DNA from: Rotaria sp. Silwood1 | Taxonomy: Eukaryota; Rotifera; Eurotatoria; Philodinida; Philodinidae | Direction of reading: 5' to 3' | DNA: 64,000 bases | Assembly (NCBI GenBank): GCA_905250075.1 | Contig: CAJNOP010000027.1 | Span: forward strand, 756,032 to 820,031 | Part shown: positions 1 through 10,838 of the stretch, piece by piece | How positions within the stretch are numbered: the first letter of the stretch is position 1 | Layout of the letters: each line of letters opens with the position of its first letter | The notes under the pieces: generated by a model | Told to the model about the DNA's origin: nothing | The model's input: only the letters and a program-made list of their open reading frames with translations | Database searches by the model: none | Position numbers and translations under genes: made by a program

Positions 1-265
1 GGAAATTAAAAATATTATTTAAGCTTCTCTCATCTAATTGGTTATTATCTTCTTCATACAAAACATTAGCTGTTGCCGTCGTCGAAGTCGTTGTTGTTGT
101 TGGTGATGGAAGTGATTTATTTGATTTTTGAGTTGCAAATGATGTTGCTGAGGAATGATGATGTGTTGGAGAAGCAACACTATGATGTCTACCTAATGGT
201 GAATGTCCACTAGCAACCATAACTGATTTACGCTGATGCTGTCGAAGAGATGATGACGACGACAT
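1..265 (-). CDS. 5' end of an unidentified Ser/His/Thr-rich protein (partial)
   Basis: An open frame on the minus strand runs from an ATG at 263-265 to the window edge, about 88 codons without a stop. The N-terminus begins MSSSSSLRQHQRKSVMVA and is low in complexity, with runs of Ser, His and Thr, then an acidic stretch containing YEEDNN near the edge. Codon use (ACA, TCA, CAA, CAT) resembles the confirmed genes here. A possible splice acceptor (caag) lies 3 bases before the ATG, so this may be an internal exon instead of the first. No domain is recognisable and the rest lies outside the window. I cannot assign a function. Confidence 0.5.
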   Translation of the reverse strand, partial: MSSSSSLRQHQRKSVMVASGHSPLGRHHSVASPTHHHSSATSFATQKSNKSLPSPTTTTTSTTATANVLYEEDNNQLDERSLNNIFNF

Positions 266-744
266 AGCCTTGTATGTTAGTTTCTTTTGTACACCGCCGT
301 CATACAGAATACAACAAGGTAAACGACGATGCCAGGATCTTTATTCCGTTACTTGCTGTTCTGCTAATGGAAAAAAGCGAACGCGCTAAGCTAGGACGAC
401 GATATGCATACTTCATACGTCAGAGGAGGAAAACTAGTGTCGCGGTATTGCTACCGCCCCATCTCTAATTGTTTTCTGCGAGTAAGTCGAGCCATCGGTT
501 GTAGCGGTAACGAAAGACGATAAGCCAGAATCGACCAACCAACTCATTCTGTTTACATCAGCTGCAACAACAGCTTTTCTCGCTCTCTCCCTCCTTAAAA
601 CATACGACTATTATAATGATGATAATGAATGCAAGAAGATTTTTCATTCATAAACAAAACACACATGGTCTTTATCTTTTTACGGTATTCTCATTATTGT
701 TTATTCATACTAATAGATAAATATACTTGTTGTTTGTTAAAAAA

Positions 745-928
745 AAACACGAAATTCTTTTAAATACCTGTATGAAACAATACGCGAACATTTACGTTGT
801 TGTTTAAGTATTTGTTCTTGACATAATCGATGGATTTCATATTCACAAGGGCGTGAATAAATTCCACTAATTGATAAAGCATTCGAATTAGTAGTATTAG
901 ATATTTTTCGCGTTGTACCATGATACAT
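745..928 (-). CDS. Possible upstream/alternative first exon, unidentified
   Basis: A minus-strand open frame starts at an ATG (926-928) and encodes about 60 residues, beginning MYHGTTRKISNTTNSNAL and ending in a basic, Cys-containing segment (CSRIVSYR). A good donor (ACAG/GTATTT) cuts it just after that segment, in phase 2. It could be an alternative 5' exon of the gene that enters the window at 265, but the phase does not join directly to the visible ATG frame there. The link is therefore unproven and no homology is recognised. Confidence 0.3.
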
Positions 929-2429
929 TTCTGAATGTTTTGATTTTTAGTTCTTTTTTTTCCCTACCCTTTACCGAACAATAATATTATTTGATTGTTA
1001 TCTTATCTGGATAAAAAGAAATTCTAGATTAAAATCCGAAGATAGATGATGCGAGTACACTAAAATGACGTTCATTTAATAGAACAACTTCGTTGATTTT
1101 CTCTCGCTCTATTCTGTTTCTCTCAGTTCAACGTTTATTTCCGGTTCTGTTCACGACATTCTCGTCCTTGTTGCCTGTCTGTTACTGCAGAGTTTATTAT
1201 CAATTTACTCGTGCTTTATACTGCATACTTCTCTCGTTCGCTCTTGCTTTTACATAGACAGACACACACCATTAGATCACGCTCTTCTGATAGAAGTGTG
1301 TGTAATTGTCGTTCATCCACTGAAAAATATAAAGACCAAGCAAAAAAATCTCGAAGACAAAAGAAAAAAAAAACAAAAAGAGAAAAAAAAAGAAAAGATT
1401 TTATAGAAAGAATGAACTCAATAAAAGATAAAGACTAAAAGCATTCAATAGCTTTTACGAAAAACAAGAAGAGAGACAAAAAAAAACCACACAAAGGAAA
1501 AGAAAAGTGATGAATGTTTATCTGTTTTTTTTTCTTATCAAACTTACTTGAAGACCATTGGCACCGATGTTGTTGTCTCTGTCATTATTATAATCAGAAG
1601 TAATCAACATGATAATAATAACAATGAGTTACTCGATTTGTTTTCATTGAGCATATTAATATACACTACATCTAACCAACAAATACATTTTTGGAGAACA
1701 ATACAAATGAGCTCAAGAAAACGATTAAATGACTGTGAATACCGAAAGAAAATAAAAAATGTGGGCACTGCAAACTAGTAGAAAAATGTAAGAGAGAGAG
1801 AGAGTGAATGCAGAGAAATACCACACCCAATAATAATTTATTCTTTCCCTTGACTACTTGTCTCCTTCGCTCTCTCTCTCCCTATTGCGCGCGAGAGCTT
1901 TTGTCAACGGAACAACGACAGCGATAAAAAAAAGATGATTGTCTTCATTCTCGTCTTTTCCGAAGCACAAATGAATGCATGCATGTGCATACAGGGCCTT
2001 AAACCGATTATTTAGGGCAATGCAAAAGCGCGATTGATCACTAATGAATTGAATTGGAATGTATGACAAAAAAACAAGCATGATTTTGAAAAATGTACGA
2101 GAATAATCATTACTAATCCATTTTTTTGAAAGCCAAAAGATTTTCTTTTTTTTCAATAAAAATTAATTGATTTGTTTTCAATTGATTGTAATATAATGCC
2201 ATCTTGGTCGATAAGCGTCTTCTCCTCCTTCTCATGATCCTCTCAACTAAACTTCAATACACAAAAACCAATCATTGCGTATTCCATATTTTACCATGAA
2301 ATAGGTTTTTTTTTTTATTTTTGTTTTCTTTTTCATTGCTTTTCATCTGCCCTGTTAATTTCACATATTTGTTCATATTTTTTTTTTTAGATTATTTTTT
2401 AGTTTCTAACAAAAAAAAAAGAAAACATC
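929..2429. other. Spacer upstream of RPL18A
   Basis: No convincing gene is seen. The stretch holds A-rich and T-rich low-complexity tracts (for example 1350-1410 and 1480-1540), a GA microsatellite near 1791-1805 and a pyrimidine/AG tract (TTTTTTTTTTAG near 2380-2390) shortly before the RPL18A start. That last signal looks like a splice or trans-splice acceptor for a 5' UTR. Short open frames in this stretch are AT-rich chance frames. Confidence 0.5.
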
Positions 2430-3035
2430 ATGAAAGCAAAAGGTAATCTTCGTGAATATCGTATAATCGGACGTAAACTTCCATCACCAACATTAAAAAA
2501 GCCACCACTCTATGAAATGCATATTTATGCACCTGATGAAGTTCAAGCTAAATCACGTTTTTGGTTTTTCTTACGTCAACTTAAGCGTGTAAAAAAAAGT
2601 GCTGGTGAAATTGTTGAATGTAAAGTAATCAATGAACGTAAACCATTAACTGTTAAAAATTTTGGTATTTGGCTTCGTTATGATTCACGTTCCGGTACAC
2701 ATAATATGTATCGTGAATATCGAGATTTAACAAGAGCATTAGCTGTTACACAATGTTATCGAGATATGGGAGCTAAACATCGAGCTAGACCATCAACGAT
2801 TCAAATTATGAAAATAAAACGGTTACCTGCTAAAGAATGTCGACGACCACATGTTACACAATTTCATGATTCAAAAATCAAGTATGTAATCAATTCGAAA
2901 AAAAAACCTGATTCTTGTGTTTTCGAAAGTTTTATTCTTTGTTTGTTTTGTTTTAGATTTCCAATGGTTAATAAAGCAACAAAACGTTTACACCATCCAC
3001 GTTTTACAACACGTCGTCCTCATACATATTTTTAA
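2430..3035 (+). CDS. RPL18A: Large-subunit ribosomal protein eL20 (RPL18A)
   Basis: This encodes a structural protein of the 60S ribosomal subunit. It has two coding exons, 2430-2881 and 2957-3035, separated by a 75 bp GT-AG intron. The spliced protein is 176 residues, the length I know for human RPL18A. It opens [20 protein letters not shown], holds the highly conserved core [20 protein letters not shown] (about residues 75-95) and [16 protein letters not shown], then FHDSKIK across the splice site, and ends [11 protein letters not shown]. The intron is a multiple of three and has no stop, so the unspliced frame is also open (201 codons), but the family length and the K/F junction support splicing. 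AATAAA signals lie about 105 bp after the stop. The start is fixed by homology. Confidence 0.97.
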   Translation: MKAKGNLREYRIIGRKLPSPTLKKPPLYEMHIYAPDEVQAKSRFWFFLRQLKRVKKSAGEIVECKVINERKPLTVKNFGIWLRYDSRSGTHNMYREYRDLTRALAVTQCYRDMGAKHRARPSTIQIMKIKRLPAKECRRPHVTQFHDSKIKYVINSKKKPDSCVFESFILCLFCFRFPMVNKATKRLHHPRFTTRRPHTYF

Positions 3036-3138
3036 AACAATCAATACAAAAAAAAAAGCCAGGCATATCATCACATCTAAATTGTTTTCTGTATTGCATT
3101 GTTTTTGACAAAGAAAAAAAAACTGGATGATCAACAAG

Positions 3139-3150
3139 AATAAAAATAAA
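3139..3150 (+). promoter_or_regulatory. Polyadenylation signals of RPL18A
   Basis: Two adjacent AATAAA hexamers lie about 105 bases past the RPL18A stop. Position and sequence fit a cleavage/polyadenylation signal. No transcript end is available to confirm it. Confidence 0.45.
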
Positions 3151-3861
3151 GATTAACTTTATTCTTTGTTTTTGTTTTTACAACAAAAAATAAAAAACAA
3201 TGACAATCTTTTTGGTTTAGAAGAGATTTTGCCGTTCGATGAGGGGTTCATTTATAAGAACATTGTATGATGAAAATTAATACATCCTTTTTTCTTTACA
3301 TAAAACTTGGATTTGGCATGGTCAGTTATCGTTTACCTTCACTTGTGCAGAGTTCAAAGTTTAAAGGTGCAGAAAGTTTAGTCTACCAAATAAAAAAAGT
3401 AATCGATTAATAGTAGTTAAAAAGAAAACATTTCTACTCCTGAGCAACATTGATTACTTTGTAAAAGTCAAATCTTTCTTAGAGTAAATAACTGAAACAT
3501 TTGTGTAAAAGATGCTTGCGGAATACCTCTTCAAACAAGGATCGATTATATTGCAAAGAATTCTGTCATTATTTATTAAAATATATGATGTTTGTAGAAA
3601 TGTTAGAGCTCTACATACCAAAATAATTCATTGAAAAATTCTGTCTATTTTTGATGAAATTCCTTAAGAAAATTAGCTGATAACAAATTTTCCTAACTTC
3701 AGTTGCTAATTTTAAGAATAAGAAAGACCGTTCCTCATAGAACTTAACGCAAGCTTCACTAAACACATTTATTTTGAGCACAGTTGGATTTAATATTCGC
3801 AATTGTTTTCTAGAAACACTAAGTTATTAAATTTCGTCACCAGAAGCTTAAAAAATAATTA

Positions 3862-4063
3862 AAAAATGCATCAAAATGACGAAAAACACATTAAAGTCGA
3901 TGTATTTCGAAATCATTGATTAAAATCAACATTGCCATCAATTAGTTTTCATGAATTGGATAAAACAAAAGCCATTTTCATTTCATTTATTCGATTAAAA
4001 TGTTCACTTTAATCAATGAATTAAAGATATATCAGTTTTTATTTCTGTTTCATTATCTGAGGG
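3862..4063. repeat. Dispersed repeat, copy 1 (hairpin-forming)
   Basis: This shares clear, gapped similarity with 6782-6975 in the same orientation, including ATTGATTAAAATCA, ATTGGATAAAA-type segments and TTTAATCAATG. Within the copy, TCATTGATTAAA and a later TTTAATCAATGA are inverted, so each copy can fold into a stem of roughly 100 bases. The size and palindromic form suggest a MITE-like element, but no target-site duplication was identified. Confidence 0.5.
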
Positions 4064-6781
4064 GCCTTTTTTGTGCTATTGATATTAACTTCATGAAAGT
4101 AATGAATTTCTTTTTCAATTTTTTATTTCATATGTAGCATCCGATTTATGCGATGCTTTTCGACTAAAGCTTTTTGCACTATTTTTGTTCATAAGTATGC
4201 ACATTTCACATTAACGTCGGATTCTAAACAAAATGGAGCATTTAGCTTATCCAAAGAACCCACTGTATTTTGTAATCTATTCTAAACCAAAATATCATAC
4301 ATGTGGGTTTGCAGAACTATTTACGATGTATCTAATGCTATATAATAAAACAAGATTTTCTCAGCTTTTGATGTTCTGAGAATTCATATACTGGTTGTAA
4401 TTTTTGAGAAATATACATATATATGATACTTATAGACATTGTGACCCCTAAAATATTTTAAGATGATCTTATGCAAATTTTGCTTTTAAATTCTATCCAA
4501 TACAGGTATAATTTCTCTTTCAGTTTTCTATAATCAATAGTGTTTATCCTTGTTCTTTTCAAATTTAAGATTTAACTACGTGTCATAGAACAATTGATTA
4601 GCTATATTAAACTTGCTTAAAGGTTGCAGATTATTGATGTCTATATGTTTCAGAGATAAGATCTTTGGGAATAACAGGAACTCATTGTCAACTTGTAAGA
4701 TTGTCTCATATAATAGCCTATTTTTTTACATTTAGGGTTCGGTGTACTGAAAATACTTTAACAATACTTAACAGGGTGCTATTAAAAATTCGTATGTACC
4801 AATAATCAGTCAAACATAGTTGATGGAATTATAAAAGTAACTCTGTTATAAACGGAAAGAAACTTACTTTGGCTTCTGAGTTCTTGAAGGAGTTACGGGG
4901 ATATGGGAAAATTCCTTTGTGAAATGAACATAAGATACTTAAAAATTCTTCTAGAGTTTCATACGTAAATCAAAGCTGGATCTTGTGAATAAAAGCTGGA
5001 AAAAGAAATAGCAAAAATAACAGACATTCTTCCTGCAACCATATTCCCATAGCCCCCTCCAGGGATTCGAATGTCAAAAAATGTCTTTCCGTTTAGCAAG
5101 GAGCTATTTATATTAGACCATCAACTGTTTTATCGATTATGGGTACATACAAATTTTTGATTGCACTCCGTCGCATATTGCTAAAATATTGTCAGTATAC
5201 CAGACCTTATATACAAAAAACTAGGCTACAATTTGAGAATGATTCCTTATTATTCCAAAAGATGTTATCTCTGAAACATATAGAGATCGATAATCTGCAA
5301 CTTTTGAGCAATTTTAACGTTGTTAATCACTTGTTTTGTAACACAGAGTTGAGCACACTAAAATATCAAATAGTTAAAAATAATCTAGACCTGAAAACAA
5401 GAGCCAATTATTAAGACTATTCGGAATTTTGACAAAAAAATTTTATACACAAACGGCGCCTGATCAAGACCTATTTAATAATCTCTGCGAAGATTTACTC
5501 TAAAAATTGTAATTGTCTGGACACAATAGAAGCCCTGGAACTACCAATAGTTATTCTACATTGATCCTTCTAAAGTGGGCTTTTAATACGCGTGAGGAGG
5601 TAAGGTTTTCTATTTTGGGAAACGGATTGGCTCTAGAACTCTTTGCTTTTAATTAAACAAAGTATTAATACTCATTTCATAAAAAAATTGATTAAGTGTT
5701 TTTTAAGTAATATTTGATAGAACCAAAGTACAGAGCTGTGATTATCACCTCTACGAAAAGAAGATGAAGAATCGAGTCTTACATTCAAGATATGTTGATA
5801 TGGTTTTTTTTAAAGGTTTTCAAGGATCGGGTGTCTGTTCAAACCGCTACTACGCTAGTCTCAGGTTTTTGCATTCAATTGTTTACGAGTTTTAGGTATT
5901 CTACTCAAAGCTCTCAACTGGGTTTTCAAACAATTGCTGTGAAAAAAATTACTTTTCTGCAGGTAGTTTTTTCTGTAAGAAACCGTTTCTCCAGCACCTT
6001 TTTTAAGACCATTGATTAACAGACCTCACAAAATATTTCAGGAAAACCTAGAATATGTAATTTGATATGGCTTTATCCTTTCCAAAAGTAATGGCGGCAG
6101 TGCGCTATCCTGTTTCTATCAAAAGCTATTCAAAAAAAAATACAGTTGGGGTTTTGCTGAAATGGACATTAGTTGATGAAATAGTGACGATAGGCTACGA
6201 TGATTATCCTATATTCATGTTTGTGTTATCAGACTTAAGTGAAACAAGTTAATTTAACTTTAGTTCAAAGTATCATTGGGTTCCATAAGATCTTTGAGGT
6301 ACGCAACAGTCGAATCGGACAAAACCGAATCGGATCATAGTATATAGTTTTGCATTTTATGACGACGCGAAACTATTTTCCACTAATCCAGGTAAAAGGT
6401 TCACGCTACTGAACAACTGTTTACGATGACAAAAGAAGCTATGCAACTCAACAAATAATAAGGATAAATTTATTTACTAAATTTTTTTAAATTTTACATC
6501 ATATTACGAGATCAGTTGAATGAACACTAAATAATTTTTTTGTTTTTTATTTTTCAATTCAGACTAAAGTTGGGCATGAAGTCACTCAAACGTGAATATA
6601 AATTATTTTGTTTTATTTCAATTTTGATTCTATTGTGGGATTAGTTTAACGAACAGTAATTTTTTTAGTATTATCTTTTTATTCAGATTACAATCAAAAG
6701 TGAGTATAGATAATGGGTTCTTATGTTTTTTCTTTATTGTAATTTATTATTGAACGATTTCTATGGACTTAAAAGACTTTT

Positions 6782-6975
6782 CAAATGCATAAAAATGATG
6801 AAACATATAGAAATTGCTGTAGCGAATTCATTGATTAAAATCACTATCTTCATCAATTTAATCCCATGATTTGGATAAAAAATCATTTCCATTACATTTG
6901 TTTGATGAAAATATTCAATTTAATCAATGGAATTAAAATACATCAATTTGTATGTCCGTTTCATCATTTGGAATA
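6782..6975. repeat. Dispersed repeat, copy 2 (hairpin-forming)
   Basis: Second copy of the element at 3862-4063, in the same orientation, with the same internal inverted TTGATTAAA/TTTAATCAA segments. The two copies differ at many positions, so they are not a recent duplication. Confidence 0.5.
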
Positions 6976-7467
6976 TCAAGTTTGTGGTGTTTCTGATAAA
7001 AAATTCATGAAAAATATGAACTTTTTATGCTTTTTTAATTCCATGGAATGAATACAATAATGAATTAAAATAAAATACACTAAAATAATCAATTTTCAGC
7101 TAATTGTACTAGAGGAAGGCAGTAGAGACGATAGAAAAGGGGTTTAAAACAATGTATAATATCCACATGTCAATTCAACATTATCTCATGGAATTCTATC
7201 GAGTCCTGGGTGTATCTAATGTTTTCCAGCTGTCCAAGCCTACTGTCGGAGAATTGCCGGATTGTCTTGTATATCACATCAAATCCGACAGGATCCGACT
7301 ATAAAGTTCTTTGGTCTGTATGATTAACAAGTGAAAAGGACGCAACATTTTTTAATTTTAGAGCAAAAGAATTCGGTAATGATATTGGAAGTGCATTGCA
7401 TGCTATTTCAGAAGTCTAGAGAAAATATATGATATTTTGTGAACAATTCATAATAAATGATATTATA

Positions 7468-8736
7468 GTATTTTGCAAAAATAATTCATCACTTTTTTTC
7501 TCGTGTTTTTCTTTTGCAAAATTACTTTCAGTAGCTATTTATACTTTTAGATAATAGTATATTCAGCTGTCTATTAGAAATGTATGATGCAGATTTGACA
7601 CGTCGTGCCTTTGAGTTGGCTTATGGATTCAAACTTAATGGTAGCAAAAAAGACTGTATCAAAGCTATTGGAACATGACAAACTGCCAAGCTGCTTGGAA
7701 TTCGAAATCCATCATCAATTGTTAAATGGCGACAACAGAGGCTTTTTAATAATCATATTAAAGATAGATTATCTGTTCGACGAAGAAAGAAAAAGTAAAA
7801 TGAAAAAGATGAAGCAAAAATCGTACGTTGGATCAAAGCAAGAAGATCAGCGAAACAACCAATCAAAATCCATCACGTGATAGAAAAAGCCAAGTCATTT
7901 CATGTTGATTGAAAACCTTATGATGTTTCAAGAATGATGGCAAGCAATGGAATATGTAAATGAACGATTAAGAAAGTATTGAAGAAACAGATGAAGCCTG
8001 AATTTTTAACATCAGTTCAAAATTTTCGTCAAATGGTTCAAAAGTCTCGAATTCCTGCCTCAAAGATATTAGTTATGGATGAAGCTGGTATCTGGAGTGA
8101 TGACATTTCTCTATACACATATGCTGAAAAAGGATCAAAATATGTTGATGTTGTTGTACCAGATATAAAGATCAAGCACACAATTGTAGCAACACTCGGA
8201 GGTGATGGAAGTACTTTACCTGCACTTTGGATTAAACATCAAAATGCCAACAAGGGAAGAAAACAAAAAGCTATTAGAGGAATGAATACTATATTAATGC
8301 TGAAATACATTGATGAAGTTTTGGCACCAAATATACGTGATGCAAAAGTAATAATAATGAATAACCTTCGATGTCACCATAATCGACAAGTGTTGAAAAA
8401 AATAACCGACCTAGGACTGAAGACGTGGTTTTTTTCTTCCACTTGTTGCTTCGGAACTTCCACCATGTACCAACAATTTATCGTTCAATGCGTCACGATA
8501 CAGACAAACAAATGAAAGAATCAGCATTCAAAGCCTATAAATTGGGGCAGTCAAAAACTATACGTTCCTATTTGAATCAATGTGGATTAACATTACACCA
8601 TCGAGGAAATTTGTGAAATAGAGACATAAGAAGAGCATAAAATGTTCATTTTATTTGATGAAAAAAATCTTGTAAAATTGTCTCTTTTTGGAATAAAAAT
8701 CGTTTTGAAAAGTGATGAGTTATTTTTGCAAAATAT
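7468..8736 (+). mobile_element. Tc1/mariner-like DNA transposon, inactive
   Basis: A 1269 bp element is flanked by TA on both sides (7466-7467 and 8737-8738), the target duplication expected for the IS630/Tc1/mariner superfamily. The terminal inverted repeats are about 29 bp and match at about 27 positions: the left end reads GTATTTTGCAAAAATAA and the right end, reverse-complemented, ATATTTTGCAAAAATAA. Inside is one transposase gene with stop codons (see next entry). Size, TA flanks and a DDE-type protein together make the class secure. The exact family within the superfamily is not determined. Confidence 0.85.
7580..8616 (+). pseudogene. Broken DDE transposase of the Tc1/mariner-like element
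   Basis: Reading from the ATG at 7580 gives a transposase-like protein with a helix-turn-helix-like N-terminal part (QTAKLLGIRNPSSIVKW), then the catalytic core. Four in-frame stops break it, at 7676 (TGA), 7796 (TAA), 7910 (TGA) and 7961 (TGA). The last two sit where Trp would be expected, consistent with TGG to TGA changes. The core is open from 7964 to about 8430 and shows the first catalytic Asp in VMDEAGIW. The second catalytic position reads IMNNLRCHHN, where Asp is expected in place of the first Asn. After about 8430 the frame shifts, and the C-terminal part continues in another frame to a stop at 8616. No intact transposase can be made. Confidence 0.8.
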
Positions 8737-8738
8737 TA

Positions 8739-10171
8739 TATTTTTAGTTTGACTCTACCATAAGTTATGTTAATTGTATAGGTTTGTGAAAGTAAACTAC
8801 GGGAATACTTTACAAAGTGAAACATCGTGATACCTTCTGCAACACATAAGCTGTCAAGTTCAGATGTTGTTTTCTTAGATGATATATGAATTGTTTTCGT
8901 TGAAAGACCAATGATTATATAACCATTGTCTTTGTCTATAAAAATTTTAGAAATAAATCTTACATTGATTAATTTCAGCCGATTTTTTGCATTCTTGGGG
9001 ATATTTTGTTTGTAAATGGTGATTAATATCATCTACTCTCCGGCTTAAACAGAAAGAAGAAAGCCAAAAAAATGACTGAAAGAACCATATAACTAAAATC
9101 AGACTTGATACTGCAAATATGGCACTATCTTACTCATGAACATCGATGATGCCTGTGAGAGGCTTTTTGCAAAAGATTCAGTGCATCATTACTTTCAAGC
9201 TCAATAAAAAAAGTAATAAGCGATTGGGACTTGGATGAAGTAAAACAGAATCTGATTAGTATATGAAAAGAAAAACATGATCTGCAAGATGAGAAAACAT
9301 TACTTTTATCAGTATTGAGGTCGTTTGGATTTTAACAAAGTTAATTAAAAAATGAAAAATAATAATGTTGAAATATTTCAGCAACTTGATCCTTTTAATT
9401 TTTAAGCGAGAAGTACTAAATTCAAGTTTGTACTGTTTTAATTCTATTTGATGAAATCTGAGTCATATTTCACTGCAAGGAGAAGTTCTGATAATGATCT
9501 ACCTTTATCACAAAAGATGGATTGATCTTTTTCCACTTAATGATTTTTTGAAAGCTGTGAATCTTTTAGTGTAGTAGTTCTTGGGTTTCCATTCTTCAAA
9601 CAGCTAGAATTCTAAAAATTTCAGAGAAGAGATAGTTATGATGGAGCATTCTGAAACACAATGTTCAAGGCAAAAAATTAATTCTAGCTCAAGATTCGAA
9701 TCAGATCATAAAATAATTACTACATGAAACCGCATCGCTTAGAAAAAGAATGATTTATTACTTACAGAAACAGAGCCCGTTTATGATAAAAATTTTACTA
9801 AGAAGAGAAAAAACATCGGGCTTTCCCATGGTGGATTGAACGGTATCAGATCGCTTTTAATAGCTCCAGATATGATCATACAAAAAATGTTGATATTAAC
9901 TCTTTATCTTAATTTAACCAAGATGATGAAGCTAGAGTGAATGCTTGTAATCAGTGTTCATTAAGTTCTACTTATGGTGAAAGTTACAAAGTAAACGATT
10001 CATATTTGGATAGTTTTTGTCTTACTCCGAGACTCCTATCCACGGCTACATGTGTCGATAAATCATCTGAAGCATTTTTATTCATCAAATTTTGAAACAA
10101 TGAAATCAGTTATAAGAATATCTTTTTGAAATTTATAAATTTATTTGCCATTATTTCTTATTATTGAATAA
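8739..10171. other. Spacer, possibly with eroded coding sequence
   Basis: No intact gene is seen. A minus-strand frame at 8736-9032 (98 codons) and scattered plus-strand frames at 9095-9300 and 9800-10090 have amino-acid composition better than random AT DNA (for example LILQIWHYLTHEH, AFPWWIERYQIAFN) but are split by stops and frame changes. They may be remnants of a decayed gene. I cannot name it. The stretch ends at the assembly gap. Confidence 0.25.
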
Positions 10172-10271
10172 NNNNNNNNNNNNNNNNNNNNNNNNNNNNN
10201 NNNNNNNNNNNNNNNNNNNNNNNNNNNNNNNNNNNNNNNNNNNNNNNNNNNNNNNNNNNNNNNNNNNNNNN
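10172..10271. other. Assembly gap (100 N)
   Basis: Exactly 100 N, the conventional placeholder for a scaffold gap of unknown size. It truncates the TPR gene that follows. Confidence 0.99.
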
Positions 10272-10272
10272 A

Positions 10273-10838
10273 GCGCTCGGGTTATACGAAACAGCACTCG
10301 ACATCATGAAAAAAATTCTTCCTCTGAATCATCTCAACTTCGCTACTTCCTACAACAACATCGGTTCGGTATACCATAACACATGTGAGTATTCAAAAGC
10401 ACTTTTATTTTACGAAAAAGCACTTGATATCAAAGAAAAAACTCTCCCTTCGATACATTCCGACTTGGCTACTTCCTACAACAATATCGGGTTGATGTAT
10501 GATAATATGGGCGAGTATTCGAAAGCACTTTCATTTTACGAAACCGCACTCGACATCAAGGAAAAAACTCTCCCTTCCAACCATCCTTCATTAGCTATTT
10601 CCTATAACAACATTGGTTTGGTATATGATAGTAAAGGCGAGTATTCGAAAGCACTTTCATTTTACAGAAAAGCTCTCGATATCTGGCAAAAATCTCTCCC
10701 GCCAACGCATCCAAATATTGCAATATCGAAAAGAAACATTGAACTTGGAAAACGAAATTGTAAGTTCTTTTTTGCTACAAGAAATAAATTTCGTTCAACG
10801 TTTCCTTTTATTGGTTATGAACTTGTTTTCCTACAGAA
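10273..10838 (+). CDS. Kinesin-light-chain-like TPR protein, 3' part
   Basis: The frame is open from the gap edge. It begins ALGLYETALDIMKK and contains three to four tetratricopeptide repeats of the 42-residue kinesin light chain type, each with the pattern YSKAL-FYEKALDIKEKTLP--HP--A-SYNNIG. TPR repeats make protein-binding superhelices; the partner is unknown. The exon ends at 10759 at a strong donor (T/GTAAGT). Joining to an acceptor at 10836 gives AAT TAA, so the stop codon is formed across the splice junction after GKRN; the intron would be 77 bp. Without splicing the frame would run on to 11010 through lower-quality sequence. The 5' part, including any N-terminal domain, is lost in the gap. 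TPR genes of this kind are often fused to other domains in rotifers, so the full architecture is unknown. Confidence 0.8.

Larger units (their letters stand above)
3151..7465. other. Gene-poor AT-rich spacer with a divergent direct repeat
   Basis: No gene is supported in this 4.3 kb. Open frames are short, use AT-rich codons and lack recognisable motifs. It contains two copies of a divergent repeat of about 200 bp (3862-4063 and 6782-6975), described separately. The rest looks like ordinary spacer, possibly with transposon remnants too old to recognise. Confidence 0.5.
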
